64,000 nt of DNA from Undaria pinnatifida (taxonomy: Eukaryota > Sar > Phaeophyceae > Laminariales > Alariaceae): contig JABAKD010000007.1 of NCBI GenBank assembly GCA_012845835.1, positions 3,260,172 through 3,324,171 of the forward strand, in the 5' to 3' direction. Position numbers and translations under genes: made by a program. Below the pieces are notes generated by a model. That model was given only the letters and a program-made list of their open reading frames with translations, was not told where the DNA came from and did no database searches. The first letter of the stretch is position 1; every line of letters starts with the position of its first letter. This document shows positions 40,872 to 51,091 of this stretch, piece after piece.

Positions 40872-41794
40872 ATGAGCAGGCACACTGAAGAACAAGACCC
40901 AGAACTGATGAGGAAGAAGGCTAAACTCGTGGCCGGTTGCCCTGAGGATGGTGGTGGTACTGGTGAAAGTGATGTCGTTGTCGCTGGTGGTTCTGGTGAT
41001 GGTGGTGGTGATGGTGGTGGTGGTGGTGGCGGCGGCGGCGGCGATGATGGAGGCTTGTTTAAGGATGACGACACTGAGAAGGGGGCGGGGAGCGGGGAGG
41101 ACGGTGGCGGTGGTGGCGGTGATGGTGGTGGTGGTGGTGGTAGTAATGGTAGTGGTGGAAGTGGTGGTGGTGGTGGAAGTGGTGGTGGTGGTGGTGGTGG
41201 TGGTGGTGGTGGAAGTGGTGGTGGTGGTGGTGGTAGTGATGTTGTTGTATGTCATAGCGGTGATGGTGGCAGTGGCGTCAAGCCAGACGATGAGTTGGAA
41301 GAAACGGGGGGGAAGAAGAGGGGGAAGGAAGCGGAGCAGGTGCCGATCCTTTCTCCACAACGAAGAAGCAGGAACCCCCTCGTCGACAATCGTGACATTC
41401 TTCAACACATCACCCTCTTCGCCAGACACGAAGGCTACCTCTACCTCGCCGGGGTTTCCTCGCGCTGGAAGGCCGCGTGGGGCAACGATGCATCAAAACA
41501 CACCAATCTATCAGCGGCGGTTCAATCAGCCCAACGATTAGCCTACGCGAGGACCGCAGGCTGTCCTTGGGGCGAGATGACCTGCATGTACGCGGCCTCG
41601 GGCGGATACCTTGAGTCGCTTCAGTGGGCCCGAGCGCAAGCGTGTCCATGGGACGAAAAAGTCTGCGCCGCGGCTGCTGTTGGGGGTCGCCTAGACATCT
41701 TGAAGTGGTGTCGCGACGGGGGTTGTCCCTGGGATAGCGCGGTGTGTGCGGCGGCTGCGATAGGAGGCCACCTAGATGTCCTCAAGTGGTGCAG
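40872..41794 (+). CDS. Ankyrin-repeat gene exon 1
   Basis: It encodes M-S-R-H-T-E-E-Q, the poly-Gly stretch (from GGT/GGC runs at 40949-41245), a basic linker, the F-box-like segment and the first three 27-residue repeats. The donor is tgcag/gtgggg, phase 2 (AG/G). Without splicing the frame ends at 41822 after GKTIPGI, so a truncated product with three repeats is possible. Confidence 0.85.
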
Positions 41795-44700
41795 GTGGGG
41801 AAAAACTATACCAGGTATCTAAATTGGCAACAAATAGTATATTATAGGACTTTTCTTTAACGCTTTTTTCATTTTTTTTTTTTATTTCCCCACAGCAGTG
41901 CCAGGTATTGTTTTTATTGTGAAACAAGTGAATTATACCTGGTACTGTTTTATGTTTGGCTCGTTGTTGTGGTTCTTGTTCTTGTTCTTATGTTTTTTTT
42001 TGTTCTTGTTCCTGTTCTTGCTTTTGTTCTTGCTGTTTTCTCACATGGGGCTGTGAGTTGAGTTAGCTGAATATAAGTAACCGACCATTCATAGTTATTA
42101 CGAGCGAGGTGGGTTTCTAATTTTACGATGGCGCCACAAAAAAGGGGCTCCTTTCCACCGTCGCGTGAGTGGTTTTCTCCTGTTAAATCATGAAGGAATT
42201 ACGATGGCTCCGGATGGATGACGGCATCGCCACCATCCGTGCTTCGGATAGGCTACAATCCCTGTGCATTGTTTTTGTCTCATGTTTTGATATACATTTT
42301 CACACTTGCAGGATCAAGTATGTACCACACATGTATATACTATCTCGTACAAAAACCTTTGTGAAATATGACAGCAACACCGGCACAGCAGTAGCGCAGC
42401 AGTATGGGTCAGGAGGCTTGCGTTGGGTTGAGTTGGGTTGAGGTTGGGTTGGATTGGGTTGGGTTGGGTTGGGTTGGGTTGAGTTGGGTCGAGGTTGGGT
42501 TGGGTTGGGTTGGGTTGGGTTGGGTTGGGTTGGGTTGGGTTGGGTTGGGTTGGGTTGGGTTGAGTTGGGTTGGGTTGGGTTGGGTTGGGTTGGGTTGGGT
42601 TGGGTTGGGTTGGGTTGGGGTGGGTTGGGTTGGGTTGGGTTGGGTTGCGTTCGGTTGGTTTGGGTTGGGTTGGGTTGGGTTGGGTTGGGTTGGGTTGGGT
42701 TGGGTTGGGTTGGGTTGGGTTGGATTGACGACAATTGCAAATACCCACGAGCGCGAAGTACCGGCGAGAGCTAGAGGATATTGATTTGGTTTAAGACGGT
42801 CTGGGCATATCTCGTGCGCAAATTATTTCGCACGGACATCTTTATAACTGTCATTTCCCATGCACAGGTCGAACGGTTGCCCCTGGGACGAGTGCACCTG
42901 CGGTTACGCCTGCTGGGGGGGAAACCTTGACGTTCTCAAGTGGTGCAGGGCCAACGGTTGCCCCTGGGACGAAAAGGCCTGCGCATGGGCCGCTTCGAAC
43001 GGACACCTCGACATCCTCAAATGGTGCCGGGAGAACGGGTGAATTCTTTTTATAAACAAATATTGGTATAGGTCGCGTGACACGAAACACAATAGACGCC
43101 TCGCTACGATAGAGATATACTGTTTATTGTGTAACAATTATGTTCAGCAGTGCTTATCAACAAAGAAATCTACCCGAAATCGTCTGCGTTATTAAACATT
43201 GTTCCATATGCGAAATTTCCCCGTTCGGGAGGCGGTTTGCCTACGAAATTCCGGGGGGGGCTGTGGTAAGTTGAAAATGGGGCACAAAAGCTGTTGAAAA
43301 CTTGAAAGAAAAAAATAATGATGCTTGCCTTAGTCATTGTACCATTGACCACGCATCCCTTTCGAGACGGAGCACCGTTCTTACTCCCAATGTAGACACC
43401 GGCGCTGAGTACGTTTCTTCCATATATCACACAAGAAAACGTTCTGCTTATCGTATATCTTTCCTCTGTGGCCGTCTGTGGCCACCGTCTGTCTCCTAGG
43501 ATAGCGATCGTTTTCTCCGTACTGTCTATTGTACCAAACTTCCAGCGGGGGACTCGTGTTGTACGGTTTAGCTTGGGTAGGTAATTGGTTAACCTTGCAC
43601 GCTTCGAACCGATCACGTGATGTAGATCATCTACATTATTTACTACGACAGATCATATAGCTGCCGCTGCCGCTGTGAGATGTGCAGGGTCTGCCACTAA
43701 ATAGTACAGATCCAACAACCCTGGAAACATCAGCTAGATCGTGCGGACCGCACAGCTCCCACCCGGTAACACGAGCTAGGCCGAACAGGTCTTCCCTGGG
43801 AGATCTGGATCATCCTGTAGGGATCTGTGGTGATCTGTCAGACGTGTGTATTATTTATTTGTCATTGTCACTCCAACCCGTCGCCACAATCTGGTCCGCA
43901 GTCGTAGGGTAGGCCCCAATCACCTTCTTTTTCTCTTTTTTTTCTCTCTTCTTTTCTTCTTAGGTTGCTCGTCCTCTCCGTTTAGTATCTTCGCACTTTT
44001 TCTTTCTCGTTCTCCCTCCCTGTTAATAGACGCAACTCAGAGCCGAGGTCACTAAAGCAGGCTCTTAGTTCTCTCCCCTCCCCGCTACGATACGCACCTT
44101 CGGTTTTATCGCGAGAGGAATTCAGCACTTTTCTTCCCTCGTCGTCTCGCGTCGAAGTGTTCCTACCAACGCTACACAGTCGGAAAGAAGAATACCTAGG
44201 AAAAAAATAAAACAAACCAAATTAGTGTTCATACGCATAGTACAAGTAACTGAAGCTAGTCGTACATCAGCCAGGAAATAGCACTGGAACCAACGATCAG
44301 CGTAGCGCACATACACTGACTGCGTACGAAGTCCAGTGGGCTATTTCCCGGAGAGTGTTATGTAGCATTTAGGAGCAAATGCTTCGAAGTGTGGTTTCAT
44401 TTTTACAAATTAACAATACGCTGCAGCTGTGAGATCGATAGTTTCGTCGAAAGTCATATTTGCAAGCTCTGTGTGATACTCCGATCGCGGGTGTCACGGG
44501 GTGTGTATGTGTCCTCATGAAGCATATAGGCCGGCGACGCGCCTTAGTGCTAGGTAATACCAGACATGTTTTGTAACAAGCGGGGGTACATGTGGTTTTC
44601 CGGGCCCATCACGGGTTCTGTTTGCTTTTTCTTTATCTTATTTTCCTCTTTGTTCATCATCAATGTTTTCTTGCGTTCCAGCTCAGCTCGTAAGAGGTTT

Positions 44701-47068
44701 CATCACCCTCAGCGAGCTTCTGAACTTGCCGTGGTCACAGGTGCCTTCCCCTCTCCCCCCCCCCAGTATGTTCCCCTGTAATGAAACCCTTTCGACTAAT
44801 TACTTGACAGGTGCCCTTGGGATGACGGCACGTGCACGGCGGCCGCTCGAGAAGGACAGCTCGAGGTCTTGCGCTGGTGCCGAGCTAACGAGTGCCCCTG
44901 GGGCCCCGCGGCGTGCGCGTACGCGGCGAGGGGAGCTCACCTCGAGGTTAATGTTGGGCAGAATTATTACTAGGCGGGCGACCCGCGCGGCTCTCAAAGG
45001 TAGACGTGCGGCAAGCGGCACGTTGTCGCAAGAGGATGGTGCGCTGAGCGAAATTATGACCTAATACGTGCGCCAGCCCACCGGCGCACCGCCTTTTTAG
45101 TCTAGCGCTACTGCAGTGTTGGGGATACCATATCGAGAAACGTTGACCTTTCATAACATTACAACGTCTGTCAAACCACTATTGATAATAGTATCGATTT
45201 TGTTTTTTCGTTTCAACGATATATTGTATGGATCGAACTCAGTTGTCCTTCGATATCCGATCTCCGATACCCATCAATGTGGTTTGATGCAGGTGCTGGA
45301 GTACCGCAAGGACAAAACGGGTGCGTTTTGGCACGAGCTCTGCCGCGCCATGGCGGTAGAAGCCGAGCTCGAAAAAACACTATCGAAACCGAATACGTCG
45401 ATGTGATTTTGTCGTTTATCGATATCGTACAATATACATATCGAAATCAGTTGTCCTTTGATGTCCGATATCCGATATTTATCACTTTGGTGCAGGTCCT
45501 GAAGTATTGCATTGACAACGGGTGCATGTGGAACGAGCTCAGCTGTGCCATGGCGGCTGAAACGGGCCATCTGGAGATCCTCCGGTGGTGCCGGGCGAAC
45601 GGGTGCCCTTGGAACGAACTAACTTGCTCCTACGCTGCTGAAGGCGGACATTTAGGTGAGAAAACAAGAAACAGCAAATATTGACCGATCCTGCTTTTCT
45701 TCAAACACGAAAAAATTAATGCCGGGCTAGGCTATGTTTCTTGAAAATAAGAAACGAGAATGCTCACACAGGCTGGATTCATGTATACATGAAGCAGAAA
45801 TGCTAGCCTAGGGGTTATGTATTGTAATATGAAGCAGGTACTGTGTGCTGGCAAATTGTGTGTCTCTTAAAATGTGAAGCAATGGCGCCCAGCGAACGGG
45901 TGCCCACCTGGAGCGAGCTAACTTGCTCCCACGCTGCCAAAGCCGGCCGATAGCCGGTCGCCCCGGTGATCTGGTGGTTAACCTCCAACACCGCTAAAAG
46001 GTTGGAGTCAGGGGTTCAATTCTCGGTATTGAGATTTTTTTTTCTAGAGACACCAACTACTACTACTACTGCTACTACTAATAATAATCCCGAGAGCGCG
46101 TATAGCGCGGGTAAGCATTGTTTCGACGTGGGTCGACGAGAAAGAACGTGCCGCATTATTCTCGCGATCAAGACGAAGGCGCGTATGCACCGTAGTGGGG
46201 AGGGGAGAGCCCGCTTGGGGGCCCCGGGTCTGAGTTACGCCTAGGGGGGGAGAAGGAGAAAGAAAACGTGCGAAGATATGAGATGGGATGAGCTGAAACA
46301 GATTTCGGTGATAGAGATTGCGAGGGAGTACTCTTGAGCTGCTGTGTGTCTTCAAGAAAGAAACGGGAGTGCTGGCGAAGGGCATTTGCAAAAAAAAATG
46401 TTAATAGCGGTAGACAGCGAATGGTTGTCCGTGGAACGAGCTAACCTGCTCCTACGCGGCCGGCCGAGGCCGGACATTTCGGGTGGGCATGGCTTGTAAA
46501 CCGATGCTAACTCGAGCAGGGCCTGTCCCTCTCAAACGAGCTCGTGCTCGTGAAGCAGTATTGTATTCCAGACGCATGCTGCGATAGAGGTATACCACTT
46601 TTTGGCAAAAACGTTTCGGAAAAGGGGACTCCTTTACCCAAAATCGTCGGAAATTCGTCTTTTTTTTTTTGCAATATTATTTTTTGGTATACCTAGGCCA
46701 TGGGTTTGTTCATCGTTTTTTGCCTTTTTAGTGTACTCAAGAACGAAATAAGTGTGTTGGGTGACGTATAGAGCCCCCTCAGTATCTTAGAGCAGAGGGA
46801 AAAGGGTGCACCTCTACAGTGTCATGTCATGAGTCAGATACGACCAAAATGTAGCTCGGAACGCCTGTTTCGGTTTTCCACGGGGTGCTCTTGAACCGGG
46901 GTACCCGTTGTAGTGAAGCAGGAGAAAGTGTTGTTGTTGCTGTTGTTGTTGCTGTTGTTGTTGATGGTGTTGGTGATGGTGTTGGTGGTGGAGCTGTTGT
47001 TGTTGTTGGTGTTGTTGGTGTCGGTGTAGGTGGTGGAGCTGTTGTTGATGTTGTTGTAGTAGTAGTTG

Positions 47069-47100
<32 letters not shown>

Positions 47101-50100
47101 GGTGGTGGTGGTGGTGGTGTCGGTGTTGTTGTTGGTGGTGTCGGTGTTGTTGTTGTTGTTGTTATGGCCCTCCGGCAATATAGCGTAGGTGTCGTTGTGA
47201 CACAAGTCGAATGTTCTTCCGTAAAGCAGTAGTATCTCTCCTATGACCCTCTGCCAACCATTTTCCCATTTTTTTTCCCCACACTTTTCGCCCTGACTAC
47301 TCCCGATACTGCCTATGCTCATTCTCGTCAACATTCCATCCCCTGGCCATCGTGCCCGCTTAATCCCGTTTAGAAATGTGCCTAGTCTAGGGCGGGGCAA
47401 ACCTGTAAGGTCGCGTCACCTTCGCAGTACAGTAGGTGGGCCTATATAGTGCGGGTATGTTACACGGCTCCGTACCCGCACTATATCGACCTCGCGCACT
47501 ATATGATTTCTGGCCTTTATAGTGCGGGTACCCGCACAATTCGCGACTAGAATCAACTCAATAGTGCGGGTTAGCGCTCTATTCGCGATTTCACTTGTTT
47601 AAAGCACAGAACAAAGCCAACGGCAAGGTGTACGAAGGTGAACAAGCTGTCGATACATGCATCTGTACGTGGTGAGAAGAGGACAGCCTGTTGCAGCGTT
47701 GAATAGGCCTGCTGCACCCGGGTACAGCGTGGTTGCTCATGACGACGCGCTCGCACGTCTGAGTGCACCACCCGTCTGTGTGTGCGAAGTCCCATCGTTG
47801 GTTGAGATGAAATTTATTAAGTTCGTAGAGGAATGGATTGACTACTAAATGCAAGCTCTGCAAACGAAACATAAACGTGCCAAACGGTGACATCCTCTCA
47901 GGAAAAAAAAGCGGGAAACTGGAACAACAACAAACATACGTCTCTACTCGTACTGCTCGTACGCTCTACCTTTGTGGCTACGAGAAAATCCGCAACAACG
48001 CAACACCACGCATACCCTTGGGCTTGGTTTTAATGCACGAACAAGTAAAACGCGCCAACCTTTGACTTACTGTAATTCGTACGAGTCACTTCACCACACA
48101 TGAAAGTCAGGCACTCCGTAGACCCGCGCCCCACCCACCCCCCCCCAAAAAAAAAACGAACAACGCCAATCGTTTCACGTGTCAAAATACCCCCGGACAT
48201 CAGTCTGGCGAGATGGCCGCGATGCATGCTCTGCAATCATCAATATCCGTGCCCTCTGGAGCAAATGGCCGGCCTCATTGATGCCGGACGCTTCTGAGTA
48301 GTTTTCCAGGGCGGCGAAGTGCTGGAGAACTTCCGCATACGACGGTGGCTCGGTGCGAACGCCTTCGACGTCGTCGTCGTCCTCACTCTCCAGATGGGGA
48401 AGATGGCAGAGTTCGCCTGCTACACACGGCATCGTGAGCCTGTACACTGCTGTTCGTGTTGCCAGTAGGGTCCGCCGGGTGGTAGGGGTACTGTACAGCT
48501 GTAGTACTGTACTGCTGTACCGCAGCACTGCGGGTTTGTGGTCAGTTTGACCCCATGATCTAAGGCGGGGTGACGTCAGACCCGCACTATATCGGGTGTG
48601 AGGTGGTCCAAATCCGCATTATATAGACCTGTGCCCCTATTGTGCGGCATGCGCACTATATAGGCCCGAATTTTGTGCCAAGCGATTTCACCCGAACGGC
48701 AGGGGCGCACTATATAACCCGCACTATATAGGCCCACCTACTGTATATAAACCTCGTTAGAGTTTCGGGTTCTGTGGTCGTTCGAAAAGCCCAGCTCTTC
48801 GGGAACAGCCCAACGCCTCAACTGACGCGAGGCTGATTGATGTACAGCTAGCTGTATGTTTTCAGCCCCTTCGTGTCGAACTTGCAGTATATATATATTT
48901 ATAGATATATATATATATATTCCTCAGTGATTCGTCTGTAGTGCGCTGTAATTTTCAGTCCCTTGGGGTTGGCCGTGCGGTCTAATCATCAATGGTTCTT
49001 CTGTAGTGCCCGAAGCGGCGCTATCTGCATGATCCCACCAAAAGTTCGGCGCAACAACCTGGGACATCCTCAAAGGGGGCTGGTTTCTGACGAGCATCCC
49101 GCGAGGCGCTACAAAATATCATGCCAAGCTTAAGAGCTTGGCCGCGAGAGGAGAGTGGTGATACCTGTATCCGATAGGTTCCGTTTTTTCGGCATGATCC
49201 CATCCAACCTCGGCACAAACTCTCATCAGAAAAATATTCACGAAAATGCCGGTTGGCATGATCCCGCACGCAAAGCTCGCCACAACCTGCCACAACCGAC
49301 GACGAGAGGCGTAAGAGCTCGGATGCTATTAATGCCGGAATATAGGCCTACCTCGCACCGGCGTTACGCAGGAGCAGCTGCTTAGTGTACTTACAGCGGT
49401 GACACCTGTGCCTGCGAACGCGTGGTTTTGGCCGGCATTTAAGGAAGTGCACACATTATGTGTTTGTGTAAAAACAAATTTATTTGACCACGAGATTTTT
49501 TTTGCAACAAAATTATCACATTTTTCATTTTTTTTAACGGGAGAACCAAGAAGGGCTCGGCATCCTCTTGAGACCACAAGATGATATATTGCGTGAAGGA
49601 TCTAAATTCTCTCGTTTGACCCGAACTGCTCATTGTTAACGGTGTAGCCGCTGCCACGGGTAAGAGGATTTCTACTTTCAGTGCCCCCTTAATCCGCCCG
49701 CCGAGCATCAACTCCTCACAAATATCTGCTTCTCACCTTTCACTCGGATAAGAACGTTCCTGGACATTTGTTGACGAGACAGGCGACGGACGGCGCATGT
49801 CTTTCACGCGCTATATCCGGGTCTGTGGTTCGCGACCCTGAACTTCTTCGAACCAATCAAGGCCACGACGTATTTCCCGCATGCAGCCAAATATGTTGCC
49901 TGTGGTGGTGGCGACGTCAGGTTTAAAGCTTACTTCTGCTTATACTGACAATGACTCTGCAACCGAAAATTAGAGCCGTTTCTTGCACACGTACAACTTT
50001 GTTTGGTAGGCTTTGGGCTATCTCCCCAATTGCAGCATAGTGGCAATTGGCGCAACAGCTCAAAGCCAACTAACAATACATGTACGCATACAATACAATA

Positions 50101-50720
50101 CAGTAAACGTCTCCATCTCTACGCCCATTCCGAAGGGAAACCTTGTACACTGTTGTTATACACTGTAAAGTCGTATGGGCTTGTCGGAGCTACTTGGCTG
50201 GTTTTACTTCGCGGAGGCCTTACTTTTGTAATATTCAGATGCTTTTGGACGTTTACACCTGGTTTTATAGCTTGCAGGAACGCCTCTTGCCTTGCCCCGT
50301 TTTCCACTTGCGAACACCCCCGGTTTTTCAAGACAACCTCATCCCGCAGGAAGGAACACCTCGCTCGTGTGTAGCAAAGCATTTCGATTAGCTTCCCGCT
50401 TCGCTTGTCGTGCTGTTTTTTTTGCGCTATTAATAGGTGTGCTGAAGTGGGCGCGGGCGAACAAGTGTCCGTGGGACGAGCGTTCCTGCGCGTTGGCCGC
50501 CCGGGGTGGCCACCTGGACATTCTTCAGTGGTGCCGGACCAACGACTGCCCCTGGAACGAGATGACCTGCGCCTGGGCAGCTGCTGAGGGTCACCTCGGG
50601 CTGTTGCAGTGGGCTAGGGCCAACGGCTGTCCTTGGGACGAGAGGACTACGTTCAAGGCGGCGGAGGGAGGGCACCAGGGGGTGCTTGACTGGTGCCGGG
50701 CGAACGGGTGTCCGGAGTAG
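40872..50720 (+). CDS. F-box-like / ankyrin-like repeat protein, five exons
   Basis: Exons 40872-41794, 42868-43038, 44811-44946, 45496-45655 and 50437-50720 join in frame to 557 residues. Residues 26-125 are Gly-rich. Residues 168-205 (VDNRDILQHITLFARHEGYL, then AGVSSRWKAAW) resemble an F-box. From C231 to 554 run exactly twelve 27-residue repeats on the plan CPWDExxCxxAAxxGHLDILKWCRANG, followed by C-P-E and stop. Such Cys/Trp-rich ankyrin-like repeats are numerous in brown algae, to my knowledge, and should mediate protein binding. An F-box would point to a ubiquitin-ligase adaptor, which is inference. The start ATG at 40872 is chosen because upstream codons look non-coding. Intron phases are 2, 2, 0 and 1, each matched on both sides. 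Confidence 0.85.
41795..42867 (+). repeat. Ankyrin-gene intron 1, with a TTGGG array
   Basis: The intron holds a short block bounded by ataccaggtat (41809) and tatacctggta (41936), probably a small inverted-repeat element, and CT-rich sequence. 42421-42726 is filled by (TTGGG)n with rare variants (GAGTT, GATTG, TTGCG). No exon lies inside. Confidence 0.75.
42421..42726 (+). repeat. TTGGG pentanucleotide array, about 60 units
   Basis: It is almost pure for 300 bp, with G on the transcribed-sense strand, so the pre-mRNA would carry about 60 GGG runs at 5-base spacing, suited to G-quadruplex folding. It is not the usual plant/algal telomere unit TTTAGGG. Confidence 0.95.
42868..43038 (+). CDS. 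Ankyrin-repeat gene exon 2
   Basis: The acceptor is catgcacag and the donor is aacgg/gtgaat, phase 2-2, 171 bp. It encodes SNGCPWDECTCGYACWGG, then two WCR units ending WCREN. Reading through the donor gives an immediate TGA at 43040, so splicing is needed to continue the protein. Confidence 0.85.
43310..43550 (-). pseudogene. Non-LTR retrotransposon 3' fragment
   Basis: This minus-strand fragment matches the last 240 bp of the copy at 56146 (IDSTEKTIAILGDRRWPQTA and SRKGC motifs). It lies in intron 2 of the ankyrin-repeat gene. A degenerate LTR fragment follows at 43556. Confidence 0.7.
43975..44200 (-). mobile_element. SINE-like body fragment, minus strand
   Basis: Read in reverse it gives ctcgcgataaaaccgaaggt, gcgtatcgtagcggggaggg and gcctgctttagtgacctcgg, matching the variant SINE body at 46080-46270. 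It sits in intron 2 of the ankyrin-repeat gene. Confidence 0.5.
44811..44946 (+). CDS. Ankyrin-repeat gene exon 3
   Basis: The acceptor is ttacttgacag and the donor is ctcgag/gttaat. It enters in phase 2 and leaves in phase 0. It encodes CPWDDGTCTAAAREGQLEVL, then CPWGPAACAYAARGAHLE. The donor gtta is weaker than the others, but the join to VLKYC in exon 4 keeps the 27-residue register exactly. Confidence 0.8.
45293..45406 (+). pseudogene. Dead or alternative copy of ankyrin-gene exon 4
   Basis: After an intact acceptor (ttgatgcag) the frame reads VLEYRKDKTGAFWHELCRAM, clearly a copy of exon 4 at 203-bp distance with its intron (cagttgtccttcgatatccg shared). Key residues are lost (C-M-W to A-F-W, GHL missing). 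Similarity ends near 45372. There is no donor, and the frame stops at 45406. If spliced in, it would act as an alternative last exon giving a short protein. Confidence 0.7.
45496..45655 (+). CDS. Ankyrin-repeat gene exon 4
   Basis: The acceptor is tttggtgcag and the donor is tttag/gtgag. It enters in phase 0 and leaves in phase 1. It encodes VLKYCIDNGCMWNELSCAMA, then EILRWCRANGCPWNELTC. It is the right-hand, functional member of a 203-bp tandem duplication. Confidence 0.85.
45893..45955 (+). pseudogene. Ankyrin-repeat fragment, damaged
   Basis: gcgaacgggtgcccacctgg, then agcgagctaacttgctccca matches exon 4 (ANGCPWNELTCSYAA) with a shift between C-P and W and a stop in GGCCGATAG. It lies directly before the SINE head. 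Confidence 0.65.
45952..46290 (+). mobile_element. SINE-like element, variant body
   Basis: The head agccggtcgccccggtgatc, ggtggttaacc, and the B-box-like caggggttcaattctcgg look like a tRNA gene. The body (ctcgcgatcaagacgaaggc, gcaccgtagtggggagggg, ccccgggtctgagttacg) matches elements at 63795-63985 and 20150-20340 and, in reverse, 43975-44200. It follows a dead ankyrin-repeat exon fragment. Confidence 0.6.
46405..46490 (+). pseudogene. Ankyrin-repeat fragment, second relic of exon 4
   Basis: It reads ANGCPWNELTCSYAAGRG, then a shifted GHF-like end (ggccggacatttcgggtggg). The CPWNELTCSYAA core is intact at protein level, but there is an insertion after it and no clear acceptor. Confidence 0.65.
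46560..46830 (+). mobile_element. M1 copy in the last intron of the ankyrin-repeat gene
   Basis: It starts at gacgcatgctgcgatagagg, keeps aaaatcgtcgg and taggccatggg, and ends at tgcacctctacagtg. The family is therefore not restricted to the LRR gene. Other copies right of here are fragments at about 51215-51300, 57720-57850 and 60095-60180, and fuller copies at about 51395-51670, 52330-52560, 52745-52990 (plus) and 53290-53470 (minus). Confidence 0.7.
46928..47165 (+). repeat. GTT/GGT compound microsatellite
   Basis: Alternating gttgttgttg and ggtggtggtg blocks, Val/Gly-rich on one strand and Asn/Thr-rich on the other. It lies in intron 4 of the ankyrin-repeat gene and is not coding. Confidence 0.9.
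47431..48743. mobile_element. 1.3-kb DNA transposon with perfect 27-bp inverted termini
   Basis: Both ends begin CAGTAGGTGGGCCTATATAG and stay identical for 27 bp. TA flanks each end, again pogo-like. Several copies of cccgcactatata lie near both ends (47503-47575 and 48590-48735) in both orientations. A minus-strand frame at 48175-48528 ends in a helical stretch (PPSYAEVLQHFAALENYSEA) that could be the end of a transposase; no DDE core was recognised, so it is probably internally deleted. It lies in the last intron of the ankyrin-repeat gene. Confidence 0.75.
50437..50720 (+). CDS. Ankyrin-repeat gene exon 5 (last)
   Basis: The acceptor is ctattaatag. Phase 1 matches exon 4 (HLG/VLKWARANKCPWDE). 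It encodes the rest of repeat 9, three further 27-residue repeats and C-P-E, then TAG. The stop falls three codons into what would be a thirteenth repeat. Two dead copies of this exon follow downstream. Confidence 0.87.
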
Positions 50721-50867
50721 TATACTGGTTTTGGTGTAGGATAGGACATATCGTATATCGATTTTTTTTCAATACAAGTCGATATGTGATATATCGGAAT
50801 ATCGAAGTATCGAAATTAAATATATTGGAAGATCGAAGTAACGACATATGGAACACTGCGATATGTA

Positions 50868-51091
50868 GATCGGAATGGACACCCTTGACATTCGTCAGTG
50901 GTGCCGGACGAACGACTGCCCTTCGAAGTAAGTGGCCTACGCATGGGCGGCTGTTGAGGGTCACCATGGTGTGCAGTAGGCTATATAGGGCTCACGGCTG
51001 CCCTTGGGAATAGAGGACTTGCTGTATGGCGGCGGAGGGAGGGCGCCAGGGGGTGCTTGATTGGTGCAGGGCAAACGGGTGTCCGGAGTAG
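50868..51091 (+). pseudogene. Dead copy 1 of the ankyrin gene's last exon
   Basis: It aligns with 50500-50720 at a distance of 371 bp (gtggtgccggacgaacgact, ggcggagggagggcgccagg, aacgggtgtccggagtag). It carries several stops (TCGAAGTAAG, GTGCAGTAGG) and frameshifts. The following 20 bp (tatactggttttagtgtag) are also duplicated, so the copy includes 3' flank. Confidence 0.8.

Larger units (their letters stand above)
45656..50436. repeat. Ankyrin-gene intron 4: dead exons, SINE, M1, DNA transposon
   Basis: In order: repeat fragments resembling the end of exon 4 at 45893-45955 and 46405-46490; a SINE-like element at 45952-46290; M1 at 46560-46830; a (GTT/GGT)n array at 46928-47165; the 27-bp-terminus transposon at 47431-48743; AT-rich palindromes at 48885-48925. 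From 48930 to 50436 no gene or known repeat was identified; ggcatgatcccacc/gcatgatcccat words recur near 49025 and 49192. Confidence 0.6.

Noticed and set aside
40824-41429. 201-residue Thr-rich minus-strand protein
   Set aside because: It is the antisense of the GGT-encoded poly-Gly stretch of the ankyrin-repeat gene.
42421-42726. Interstitial telomere
   Set aside because: The unit is TTGGG, not TTTAGGG or another common telomere repeat, and it lies inside a gene.
42300-42784. Long Gly/Trp/Val-rich and Thr/Gln/Pro/Asn-rich proteins on both strands
   Set aside because: They are translations of the TTGGG array; every frame is open because the unit lacks stops.
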